Source of the DNA: an uncultured Collinsella sp.
GTDB taxonomy: Bacteria > Actinomycetota > Coriobacteriia > Coriobacteriales > Coriobacteriaceae
DNA length: 10,610 bases
Direction of reading: 5' to 3'
Assembly: GCA_900765185.1 (NCBI GenBank)
Contig: CAAFQT010000008.1
Span: 1-10,610 of the forward strand
Shown: piece by piece, positions 1 through 6,603 of the stretch
Layout of the letters: every line of letters starts with the position of its first letter
Position numbering within the stretch: the first letter of the stretch is position 1
Program-made: the position numbers and the translations under genes
Notes under the pieces: generated by a model
What the model was told of the DNA's origin: nothing
The model's database searches: none
What the model saw: only the letters and a program-made list of their open reading frames with translations

Positions 1-33
1 AGATTTACCAAGATCACGAGTAAATTTGTGCAT
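1..33 (+). other. possible 3' tail of an upstream gene
   Basis: Only 33 bases precede the terminator. In frame 3 they read ITYQDHE followed by TAA at 21-23, eleven bases before the hairpin, which is a natural place for a gene to end. Seven residues are too few to identify a protein, and the other two forward frames stay open through the hairpin, so the assignment rests only on position. Confidence 0.2.
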
Positions 34-66
34 AGACCGACGATGCGCTTGCATCGTCGGTCTTTT
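34..66 (+). terminator. intrinsic terminator upstream of comEA
   Basis: A perfect 13-bp inverted repeat (34-46 with 51-63, arm AGACCGACGATGC) closes on a four-base GCTT loop. The T run TTTT at 63-66 begins at the last base of the stem. The base composition favours + strand termination: the opposite side of the stem has no T run. It most likely ends the transcript of the gene before this window and insulates the competence genes. Confidence 0.8.
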
Positions 67-147
67 GCTATCTGGGCATTTTGCGGCTAAGTGTTCATTT
101 GCTGACGTGTGCCTGAATAAATGGACAGATTTGTGTAAGGTTTTGGT

Positions 148-174
148 CGGTTTTTGGTTTGACCGCAAAAACCG
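148..174 (+). other. hairpin in the region upstream of comEA
   Basis: CGGTTTTTG (148-156) is the exact reverse complement of CAAAAACCG (166-174), with a nine-base loop. A competing short stem can form between GGTC (145-148) and GACC (161-164), so the two folds are mutually exclusive. The hairpin is followed by GTTTTGG and lies 62 bases before the chosen comEA start. It could be a leader structure or a weak attenuator, or simply a product of the T/A-rich tracts. No convincing -10/-35 pair was found between 67 and 236. Confidence 0.3.
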
Positions 175-236
175 GTTTTGGAGCGTGGCTGTTGCGGGCT
201 TCCTTTCCTGACACGATGGTGTTGGGAGGTTTTGCT

Positions 237-950
237 ATGGCGCAGCGCGAACAACACGAACGGGTCAAACTGATGGACCGCTTGGCGGACAAGCTGTTCG
301 GTCATAAGGCAGTGGTGATGGCGATACTGGTCGTCATTGCGATGGCGAGCGGCTTGGCGATGGCGAACCTTGGCGGCGGTGCCGGCGGCGTGTCGTTTGA
401 GCGCACTGACGGTTCAGGCTCATTGGTGGAGCCGGGATTCGGCGATGCCTCGAGCGGAAAGGCATCCGAAGGCTCTTCGCCTAAGGCGTCTGCCGCGGCA
501 GAGGTTTATGTCGATGTTGATGGCGCCGTTGTGTCGCCCGGTGTATATCGCCTCAAGGATGGCGCGCGGGTGGCTCAGGCGATTGATGCCGCCGGCGGGC
601 TGGCGCCCGAGGCAGACGTTACGGGGCTCAATCGGGCATCTAAGGTCGTCGATGGACAGAAGATTCACGTTCCAACGGTAGGGGAGCAGCAGACGTCCAT
701 TGCGGAAGCCGGTGTTGATGGTGGGGCTTCCGCATCATTGGGCGTGAGTGGCGCAACGGGCCTAGTCAACATCAATACGGCAAGCGCGGCAGAGCTGCAG
801 ACGCTCTCGGGCATCGGTCCCTCCATGGCGCAGTCGATTATCGATGAGCGGACAAAGAACGGTGCTTTTGCCTCGGTTGACGATCTGATGCGTGTGTCGG
901 GAATCGGCGAGAAGAAGCTTGCCAAAATCAAAGATTGCATCTGCGTATGA
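237..950 (+). CDS. comEA: ComEA, competence DNA receptor
   Basis: ComEA binds incoming double-stranded DNA at the outer face of the membrane during natural transformation and passes it to the ComEC channel. The 237-residue product has a short cytoplasmic N-terminus, one membrane anchor (about 25-45) and a Gly/Ser/Ala-rich linker. An SLBB-type beta-grasp domain follows (about 90-147, beginning EVYVDVDGAVVSPGVY), then a second linker, then a tandem helix-hairpin-helix DNA-binding domain (about 175-237). That domain carries LVNINTASAAEL and the hairpins LSGIGPSMA and VSGIGEKKL. The ATG at 237 was chosen because GGGAGG (224-229) sits seven bases before it. The frame stays open upstream to a TTG at 159, but that start lies inside a hairpin and lacks a binding site. 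The stop overlaps the comEC start. Identity is secure from the SLBB plus HhH architecture and the neighbour. Confidence 0.93.
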   Translation: MAQREQHERVKLMDRLADKLFGHKAVVMAILVVIAMASGLAMANLGGGAGGVSFERTDGSGSLVEPGFGDASSGKASEGSSPKASAAAEVYVDVDGAVVSPGVYRLKDGARVAQAIDAAGGLAPEADVTGLNRASKVVDGQKIHVPTVGEQQTSIAEAGVDGGASASLGVSGATGLVNINTASAAELQTLSGIGPSMAQSIIDERTKNGAFASVDDLMRVSGIGEKKLAKIKDCICV

Positions 951-3250
951 GTGCGACCGAGCGCGAGCATGTGATGCCTCCGCGGCCCCTGATGCCGTGG
1001 ACGATGGCCCTGTGTGCCGGCGTGTGCATGAGCTGCGCCTTGGTGCTCAACGTGGCCGCTGATGTGCTGCTGAGGGAGCAGGCGCCGGCGGTCGGGCTGC
1101 TATGGGCCATTCCCGTTGCGGCGGCGGCATTCGTTGTGCTGGCTCAATTTTGTGCGCGGCTTGCCCCTTGGAAGCGGTGGCTGTATGCCGCGTCCGTCGG
1201 TCTCGTGGCGGGGGTAGTCGTCTCGGCGTGGTGGGCTGCGGGCGCGCTAAGTGCCTCGAAGGTGCTCGACGGTCGAGCGGCAAGCGGCCTCGAGTTTGTC
1301 GTGCAGGGCGATCCATCCATAAACGACGACGTGTATTCCTATACCTGCGAGGCACGTGCGGACGGTAAGAACTTGGCAACGGTTCGCCTATCGTGCGACC
1401 TCGAGCTCAAGGTCGGGGCGCACGCGCGTGTTATCGGTCGCGTTTCACGTTTTGAGAACGATGCATATGGACGATCGCGCGTGCTCCGAGGCGAGGTGCG
1501 CAAGGTTAAAGCCGTTCGGATTGTGTCGGTCGACGAGTGCTCTCCGGGGCCGCTGCTTCGGCTGCGAAATGGGCTGCTTGCGTCCATCGCGCCTGCGACC
1601 GACCCGGCGCGTGCGCTCATAGCCGGTGTCGCCTGTGGTCGTTCGGCCGAGCTGCGCGCCCAGCCGGCGGGCGACTGGTTTTCGGTGACGGGAACGGCGC
1701 ATCTAATCGCCGTCTCGGGCAGCCATTTGGCTATCGTGGGGTTTGTAATCGAGGGTGTATTGCAAAAGACTCGGTGCTCACGTGGTCTTCAGCGGGCGAT
1801 ATTGGCGATAACGCTTGTGGGCTACGCTGCTTTTACGGGCGCGTCTTCCTCGGCCGTGCGCGCGTGCTGCATGGTGTTCGCGACGCTTGTCGTAAACGGC
1901 GCGGGGCGTCGCCGGCACGGCGCATCGGCACTCTTCGCAACCATGTCCATCTTTGTGCTACTGCGGCCGACGGTGCTGTTCGAGATGGGCTTTCAGCTTT
2001 CATGTGTCAGCGTCTTAGCCATTCTGTGCTTTTGCCCCTATGCGACCTACGCTTTGGGTGAGCTGGGTGTGCCATCGGGCGTCGCCAGCATGCTTTCCGT
2101 CACGCTGTGTTCGCAACTGGCGACTCTTCCCATTACCATTCCCGCCTTCGGTACGTTCTCGCTCATTGCTCCGCTGGCAAATGCGGTCATCGGTCCGGTG
2201 GTGAGCGTACTGCTTGCTGTGTCGATTGTGATGGTTCCCTTTTCGCTCGTGGCACCGTTGCGGACTTGGGCGCTTGTTGTGCCCATGATTGCCGCCCGTT
2301 GCGCGCTGTTCTTCGAGCAGCTGTTTGCCGCCGTGCCGGGTGCATCCGTGAGTGTGCCGCCCGATAGCATGTGGATTTACCTAGTGCCGTGTTTGCTGGC
2401 GTTTCTGCTGGTCTGGTGGCCGCGTCCCCGTGCACGTCCTATGGCGGTGGGGCTTGCATGCCTGGTGCTCTTGGCTGCGATTCCGTACTTCTACTGGGAT
2501 CGATTCGCTCCGCCTTCGGTGACGGTGCTCGATGTGGGCCAGGCCGATGCGATTCTTATCCGCCAGGGCGGCACAGTAGCGCTCGTCGACTGCGGGCTCG
2601 ACGAGCGCGTGGTGGCGGCGTTGGTTCGCAATAATGTGCACCATATCGATGCCGTCTTTGTGACGCATTGGGATGAGGATCACTGGGGTGGTCTGCCTGC
2701 CGTGCTCGAACAGTTTTCGGTCGGAACGATTGCCGTGGCGGCTGATGCGCTGGAGGATGCTCCTGCCGAGGTGTTGAACCGACCTGGCGTGGAGTATCGG
2801 CAGGTGCGCCGTGGGGATACAGTCGACATCGGCTCATTTTGCGCCCGCGTGATGTGGCCATTCGAGTCCGTGGATGGCGAGGGAAATGAGGACTCGCTTG
2901 TCCTGCTGCTCTCTTATATTCAGGAAGGCAAGGGCCTGCGTATGCTCCTCACCGGCGATGCCGAGCTCGACCAAGAACGGGAATTCGTGCAGGAGGTGGG
3001 GGATATCGATGTCCTTAAACTTGGGCATCACGGCTCTAAGGTTTCAGTCGATGGTGAGTTGCTGGACGTCCTGAAGCCCGAGCTTTCCCTCGCGAGCGCG
3101 GGCGAGGGGAATCGATACGGCCATCCGTCCGACGCCTGCATCGATGCCGTTAAGGAAGCGGGCGGCGTGTTCGCGTGCACTATCGAACACGGCGACATTA
3201 CCGTCACGCCGACTGCGAATGGCTTTGCGATGCGATGCCAGCGACCGTGA
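947..3250 (+). CDS. comEC: ComEC/Rec2 DNA-uptake channel
   Basis: ComEC is the polytopic membrane protein that carries single-stranded DNA into the cytoplasm during transformation. The 767 residues have the full family layout. Three hydrophobic segments in the first 105 residues lead into an OB-fold-like extracellular domain (about 115-195). The Competence membrane domain follows, with AVSGSH (255-260) and TGASSSAVRA (297-306). At the C-terminus is a metallo-beta-lactamase-like domain starting LDVGQADAILI (about 528). It keeps THWDEDHWGG (573-582), TGD (669-671), GHHGS (693-697) and HPSD, the metal-ligand positions expected of a nuclease. The ATG at 947 overlaps the comEA stop as ATGA, which points to translational coupling and explains the lack of a clear Shine-Dalgarno. 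A TTG twelve bases upstream is the only nearby alternative. No comEB lies between the two genes. The frame is intact. Confidence 0.95.
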   Translation: MSATEREHVMPPRPLMPWTMALCAGVCMSCALVLNVAADVLLREQAPAVGLLWAIPVAAAAFVVLAQFCARLAPWKRWLYAASVGLVAGVVVSAWWAAGALSASKVLDGRAASGLEFVVQGDPSINDDVYSYTCEARADGKNLATVRLSCDLELKVGAHARVIGRVSRFENDAYGRSRVLRGEVRKVKAVRIVSVDECSPGPLLRLRNGLLASIAPATDPARALIAGVACGRSAELRAQPAGDWFSVTGTAHLIAVSGSHLAIVGFVIEGVLQKTRCSRGLQRAILAITLVGYAAFTGASSSAVRACCMVFATLVVNGAGRRRHGASALFATMSIFVLLRPTVLFEMGFQLSCVSVLAILCFCPYATYALGELGVPSGVASMLSVTLCSQLATLPITIPAFGTFSLIAPLANAVIGPVVSVLLAVSIVMVPFSLVAPLRTWALVVPMIAARCALFFEQLFAAVPGASVSVPPDSMWIYLVPCLLAFLLVWWPRPRARPMAVGLACLVLLAAIPYFYWDRFAPPSVTVLDVGQADAILIRQGGTVALVDCGLDERVVAALVRNNVHHIDAVFVTHWDEDHWGGLPAVLEQFSVGTIAVAADALEDAPAEVLNRPGVEYRQVRRGDTVDIGSFCARVMWPFESVDGEGNEDSLVLLLSYIQEGKGLRMLLTGDAELDQEREFVQEVGDIDVLKLGHHGSKVSVDGELLDVLKPELSLASAGEGNRYGHPSDACIDAVKEAGGVFACTIEHGDITVTPTANGFAMRCQRP

Positions 3251-3258
3251 CGACGTCG

Positions 3259-3288
3259 TTGGCGTGTGGTGGGCCCCTGGGCTAGAAT
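3259..3288 (+). promoter_or_regulatory. promoter of holA
   Basis: TTGGCG (3259-3264) and TAGAAT (3283-3288) are separated by 18 bases, a good sigma-70-type pair. The -10 is directly preceded by CCCCTGGGC, related to the blocks before the lepA and J-protein promoters. Expected transcription start is near 3295, giving a leader of about 34 bases. This lets holA be expressed apart from the competence genes. Confidence 0.6.
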
Positions 3289-3328
3289 GGCACGGAGCGA
3301 ATACGAAGGCCTGCGGGAGGGGAGCGCA

Positions 3329-4291
3329 ATGTCCGAAACCGGTCTGCTGCCGGCATATCTGATCGTCGGTACCGACGGAGTCAAGCGCGATCACGCCGTC
3401 TCGCGTATGAAAGCGCGTCTGGAAAAGTCGGGTATGGTCGAGTTCAACCTCGACGAGCGCGACATGACCAAGGACCCCGATATCGAGTCGATTATCGGAT
3501 CGCTTAACACCTTTCCGATGGGCAGCGAGTTTCGCTTGGTAATCCTTGATGGATGCTCAAAGCTCGCCAAGGCGGTCTCGGAGCCGCTCGTCGAGTATCT
3601 GGCGAGTCCCAGCCCCACGACGGTCTGCCTCATCATCGCCGACTCGCTTGCCAAGAACACGCGCCTGTATAAGGCGATCGCCAAGATCGACAAGAAGGCT
3701 ATCGTCGATTGCTCGGGTACCAAGCGCTGGGAACTGCCTCGCCGTGTTCAGCAGATGGCGACGCAGCACGGTAAGTCGATTTCGACGGCGGCCGCCGAGG
3801 AACTCGTCTCGCGTTCGGGCGAAAACACTCGCATGCTCGATAACGACTTGGCTAAGCTTGCTCAGATGGTTGAGGCGCCCCAGATTGAGCTTGCCGACGT
3901 TGAGCGCTGGATTGTACGTACGGCCGAGGTTCAACCCTGGGACTTTCTCAATGCGGTCTCGGCCCGTGACATGCGACGCTCGCTCGAGCTTTTCAATCTA
4001 TTGCCCGCCAAGAGCTACGTGTGGACTTACACGTTGCTGTGCGGCCGCATCCGCGAGCTTATCGTTGCCAAGGCGCTCGATGCGCGCGGACAGGGTCGTG
4101 AGCTGGCCGCAACACTTAAGCTCCAGTCCTGGCAGGTCAAGAATCACCTGACCTGGGCACGTCGCTTTTCGATGGCAGAGCTCGTCGCAGCGCTTGAGGG
4201 TGCGGTCGATGTAGAGCTCGCGCTCAAGGGTTCGGCCGATTCTCAGACCGCGCTTTTGCTCTGGATTACGAACATCTTGAGAAAATCGTGA
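3329..4291 (+). CDS. holA: DNA polymerase III subunit delta
   Basis: HolA is the clamp-loader subunit that opens the sliding-clamp ring so it can be placed on primed DNA. The 320-residue product begins with the family's degenerate, non-ATP-binding AAA+ fold (LLPAYLIVGTDGVKRDHAV). It continues with FPMGSEFRLVILDG and the VCLIIAD strand, and a middle domain with SGTKRWELPRRVQQMA and ENTRMLDNDLAKLAQM. The helical C-terminal collar domain starts near WDFLNAVSARD and includes LCGRIRELIVAKAL and QSWQVKNHLTWARRF. Length is normal for Gram-positive delta subunits. The ATG at 3329 is eight bases after GGAGG (3316-3320) inside a strong purine run. An in-frame GTG at 3266 is rejected because the -10 element lies between it and the ATG. 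Position between comEC and rpsT is the usual one, which supports the call. Confidence 0.93.
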   Translation: MSETGLLPAYLIVGTDGVKRDHAVSRMKARLEKSGMVEFNLDERDMTKDPDIESIIGSLNTFPMGSEFRLVILDGCSKLAKAVSEPLVEYLASPSPTTVCLIIADSLAKNTRLYKAIAKIDKKAIVDCSGTKRWELPRRVQQMATQHGKSISTAAAEELVSRSGENTRMLDNDLAKLAQMVEAPQIELADVERWIVRTAEVQPWDFLNAVSARDMRRSLELFNLLPAKSYVWTYTLLCGRIRELIVAKALDARGQGRELAATLKLQSWQVKNHLTWARRFSMAELVAALEGAVDVELALKGSADSQTALLLWITNILRKS

Positions 4292-4340
4292 TGATACCTG
4301 CCTATTTGACAAATTCGTTCTATCCCTTTGAGAGGGAGCG

Positions 4341-4349
4341 TGCTATAGT
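4341..4349 (+). promoter_or_regulatory. extended -10 promoter of rpsT
   Basis: TGCTATAGT combines the TG of an extended -10 with the hexamer TATAGT (4344-4349). The expected start is near 4356, giving a leader of about 69 bases before the GTG. A perfect TTGACA is present at 4306-4311 but lies 32 bases from this -10, too far to be its partner, and no -10 stands at the right distance from it. Confidence 0.6.
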
Positions 4350-4359
4350 AGGCGCTTGC

Positions 4360-4397
4360 ATGACCTCACCGTGTCTCAGAGGTGTCATACATTTTTT
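4360..4397 (+). promoter_or_regulatory. hairpin plus U tract in the rpsT leader
   Basis: ATGA and CCTC (4360-4367) can pair with GAGG (4379-4382) and TCAT (4385-4388) around an 11-base loop and a two-base bulge. Three bases later comes TTTTTT (4392-4397). The element starts almost at the predicted 5' end of the rpsT message and ends just before the ribosome-binding region. It resembles an imperfect intrinsic terminator, so attenuation, autoregulation by S20 or 5'-end protection are all possible. The stem is weak and has not been tested by comparison. Confidence 0.35.
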
Positions 4398-4399
4398 GC

Positions 4400-4419
4400 A
4401 AGGAACTCGAAAGGAACTC
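4400..4419 (+). repeat. duplicated Shine-Dalgarno block before rpsT
   Basis: AAGGAACTC occurs twice, at 4400-4408 and 4411-4419, separated by GA. Each copy carries an AAGGA core. The second core lies nine bases from the GTG start and is the probable working site. The first is eleven bases further up, too far to position the start codon itself, but could act as a standby site. Confidence 0.6.
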
Positions 4420-4424
4420 CAGAA

Positions 4425-4691
4425 GTGGCAAACATCAAGTCTCAGAAGAAGCGTATCCGCACCAATGAGGCAGCTCGCATGCGTAACAAGGCTGTCAAGT
4501 CCGAGCTCAAGACGCTGACCAAGCACGTCCAGTCCGCCGTCGCCGAGGGCGACGCCGAGAAGGCCCAGGCTGCCCTCAAGACCGTCACCAAGCGTCTCGA
4601 CATGGCTGCCGCCAAGCATGTTATCCACAAGAACCAGGCTTCCAACCGCAAGTCCGGTCTTGCCAAGCTCGTGAACAGCATCAACGCCTAA
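4425..4691 (+). CDS. rpsT: 30S ribosomal protein S20
   Basis: S20 is a primary 16S rRNA-binding protein of the small subunit, placed at the bottom of the body where it stabilises helix 44. The 88-residue lysine- and alanine-rich helical product starts MANIKSQKKRIRTNEAARMR and ends KSGLAKLVNSINA, both typical of the family, whose usual length is about 87. It also has the internal HVIHKNQASNRKSGLAKL stretch. The start is GTG at 4425 rather than the in-frame ATG at 4356: only the GTG gives the conserved N-terminus and has the AAGGA site in front. Codon use is strongly biased towards C-ending codons, as expected for a highly expressed gene. It appears to be transcribed alone, between its own promoter and a strong terminator. 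Confidence 0.97.
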   Translation: MANIKSQKKRIRTNEAARMRNKAVKSELKTLTKHVQSAVAEGDAEKAQAALKTVTKRLDMAAAKHVIHKNQASNRKSGLAKLVNSINA

Positions 4692-4725
4692 GTTGTAAAT
4701 TTCACACCACACAGATTACGCGCAT

Positions 4726-4762
4726 AAATGGAGCCTGTTTTATGGAACAGGCTCCATTTTTT
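4726..4762 (+). terminator. intrinsic terminator of rpsT
   Basis: A 14-bp stem (4726-4739 with 4746-4759, core ATGGAGCCTGTT) closes on the loop TTATGG, and a run of six T ends at 4762. Because the stem is closed by A/T pairs, AAA also precedes it, so it may act in both directions, although no converging gene is present. The lepA -10 begins only 12 bases after the T run. Confidence 0.92.
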
Positions 4763-4765
4763 GTA

Positions 4766-4780
4766 CCGCTCGGGTAAGAT
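4766..4780 (+). promoter_or_regulatory. promoter of lepA, leaderless type
   Basis: CCGCTCGGG runs directly into the -10 hexamer TAAGAT (4775-4780). The lepA ATG begins seven bases after the hexamer, exactly where transcription should start, and no Shine-Dalgarno lies between. The -35 position at 17-base spacing (4752-4757, CTCCAT) falls in the right arm of the rpsT terminator and is not a match. The first 11 bases CCGCTCGGGTA recur exactly before the dnaJ-like gene. Confidence 0.6.
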
Positions 4781-4787
4781 AGTCCGC

Positions 4788-6599
4788 ATGAATACTTCAA
4801 TTGACATTTCCCACATCCGCAACTTCTCGATCGTTGCGCACATCGACCATGGCAAGTCCACGATCAGTGACCGCATCCTCGAGCTCACCCATACCGTCGA
4901 CGAACGCGACATGGAGTCGCAGCTGCTCGACACCATGGATATCGAGCGCGAGCGCGGCATTACGATCAAGTCCAATGCCGTCCGCGTTTCCTATGACGCC
5001 GACGATGGTGAGACGTATCAGTTCAATCTGATCGATACGCCGGGCCACGTTGACTTTACCTACGAGGTCTCGCGTTCTCTGGCCGCCTGCGAGGGCGCGG
5101 TGCTCGTCGTCGATGCCACCCAGGGTGTCGAGGCGCAGACCGTCTCCAACGCGACGCTCGCCATGAACGCCAATCTGGACATTGTGCCGGCCATCAACAA
5201 GATCGACCTGCCCTCGGCCCATCCCGATGAGGTTAAGACCGAGATCGAGGATGACCTGGCGATCCCTGCCGATGATGCCGTGTGTGTCTCGGGCAAGACC
5301 GGCGAGGGCATCCATGATCTGCTGGAGTCCATTGTCTTTTTGATCTCTCCGCCCAAGGGCGATGCGAACGCGCCGCTCAAGGCGCTCATCCTGGATTCGT
5401 ACTTCGACGAGTATCGTGGTGTCGTCGCCACGGTGCGCATCTTTGACGGTTCCATCAAAAAGGGCGATACCCTGCGCATGATGCAGGCAAAGGGCGACTT
5501 TTTGGTCGATGGCGTGGGCGTCAAGCGTCCCGCCGAGACTCCGGTCGATGCGCTGACGGTTGGCGAGGTCGGCTACGTGGTCACGGGCCTGAAGGACCCC
5601 GAGGCCGTGCGTGTGGGCGACACCCTTACCTGGGCGTCGAATCCCTGCCCCGAGCCGCTTCCCGGCTACCGCGAGGCTAAACCTATGGTCTATACGGGTC
5701 TGTTCCCGATCGATAACAAGGACTACGAGAACCTGCGTGACGCGCTCGATAAGCTGCACGTCAACGACCCGTCGTTGGTGTGGGAGCCCGAGACCTCGGT
5801 GGCGCTCGGCTTTGGCTTCCGCGTGGGCTTCCTGGGCCTGCTGCACATGGAAGTCGTTAAGGAACGCCTGGAGCGCGAGTTCAACTTGGACCTCATTGCC
5901 ACGAGTCCCTCGGTCGACTATCACGTCTACAAGACCGACGGCGAGATGGTCGATGTCCGCAGCCCGCAGGACCTTCCTGAGGCCACGCGCATCGAGCGTA
6001 TCGAGGAACCCTACCTCAAGGCAAAGATCATCTGCCCGCCTGAGTACACGGGCGCCGTCATGCAGCTCGCCATCGAGCACCGCGGCGTTACGACCGACAT
6101 GATCCACCTGACGAGCAAATCGGTCGAGATGCGCTTCGATATGCCGCTTGCCGAGCTCATCTTGGACTTCTTTGACCAGCTCAAGAGCCGTACGAAGGGC
6201 TATGCTTCACTCGACTACGAGCTCAACGAGTACCGTCCCTCCGAGCTCGTTAAGCTCGATATTTTGCTTTCGGGCGACGAGGTGGACGCGCTGTCGTTTA
6301 TCGTCCACAAGGACAAGGCCTACGGTCTTGCCCGCGGCCTATGCGACAAGCTCAAGGAGATTATTCCGCGTCAGCTGTTCGAGGTGCCCATCCAGGGTGC
6401 CATCGGCAACAAGATCATTGCCCGTTCCACCGTCAAAGCGCGTCGCAAGGACGTGCTTGCCAAGTGCTACGGCGGCGATATCTCGCGTAAGCGCAAGCTG
6501 CTCGAGAAGCAGAAAGAGGGCAAGAAGCGCATGAAGGCCATCGGATCGGTTGAGGTCCCGCAGGAGGCCTTTATGGCGATCCTCAAGGTGGACGAGTAG
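4788..6599 (+). CDS. lepA: elongation factor 4 (LepA)
   Basis: LepA is a ribosome-associated translational GTPase implicated in back-translocation and in 30S biogenesis. The 603-residue product is of standard length. The G domain shows AHIDHGKST (17-25), the RERGITIK switch region (about 54-61), DTPGH (83-87), NKID (137-140) and SGKTGEG (168-174). The EF-G-like domains follow, and then the LepA-specific C-terminal domain with KARRKDVLAKCYGGDISRKR and EVPQEAFMAIL. The G5 element reads SGK where SAK is more common, a mild change. The ATG at 4788 gives the expected start (MNTSIDISHIRNFSIVAHID). An in-frame ATG at 4728 is inside the rpsT terminator and is rejected. No ribosome-binding site is present, consistent with a leaderless message. 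dusB starts four bases after the stop, so lepA probably heads a lepA-dusB-hemW transcript. Confidence 0.97.
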   Translation: MNTSIDISHIRNFSIVAHIDHGKSTISDRILELTHTVDERDMESQLLDTMDIERERGITIKSNAVRVSYDADDGETYQFNLIDTPGHVDFTYEVSRSLAACEGAVLVVDATQGVEAQTVSNATLAMNANLDIVPAINKIDLPSAHPDEVKTEIEDDLAIPADDAVCVSGKTGEGIHDLLESIVFLISPPKGDANAPLKALILDSYFDEYRGVVATVRIFDGSIKKGDTLRMMQAKGDFLVDGVGVKRPAETPVDALTVGEVGYVVTGLKDPEAVRVGDTLTWASNPCPEPLPGYREAKPMVYTGLFPIDNKDYENLRDALDKLHVNDPSLVWEPETSVALGFGFRVGFLGLLHMEVVKERLEREFNLDLIATSPSVDYHVYKTDGEMVDVRSPQDLPEATRIERIEEPYLKAKIICPPEYTGAVMQLAIEHRGVTTDMIHLTSKSVEMRFDMPLAELILDFFDQLKSRTKGYASLDYELNEYRPSELVKLDILLSGDEVDALSFIVHKDKAYGLARGLCDKLKEIIPRQLFEVPIQGAIGNKIIARSTVKARRKDVLAKCYGGDISRKRKLLEKQKEGKKRMKAIGSVEVPQEAFMAILKVDE

Positions 6600-6603
6600 G
6601 TCT

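Noticed and set aside
1..10. 3' end of a tRNA (CCA at 8-10)
   Set aside because: Ten bases cannot show an acceptor stem or T arm, so the CCA is not evidence.
159..236. N-terminal extension of comEA from TTG at 159
   Set aside because: It starts within a hairpin loop and has no ribosome site, while ATG at 237 has GGGAGG at a proper distance and sits just before the membrane anchor.
3266..3328. N-terminal extension of holA from GTG at 3266
   Set aside because: The holA -10 element at 3283-3288 lies inside this stretch and the ATG at 3329 has a much better ribosome site.
4728..4787. N-terminal extension of lepA from ATG at 4728
   Set aside because: It would translate the rpsT terminator stem and loop and is not part of the LepA family N-terminus.
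4797..6107. 436-codon open frame on the - strand opposite lepA
   Set aside because: lepA is certain on the + strand. The antisense product shows no known motif and is rich in H, R, G and V, as expected for the mirror of G/C-ending codons. It has no ribosome site of note.
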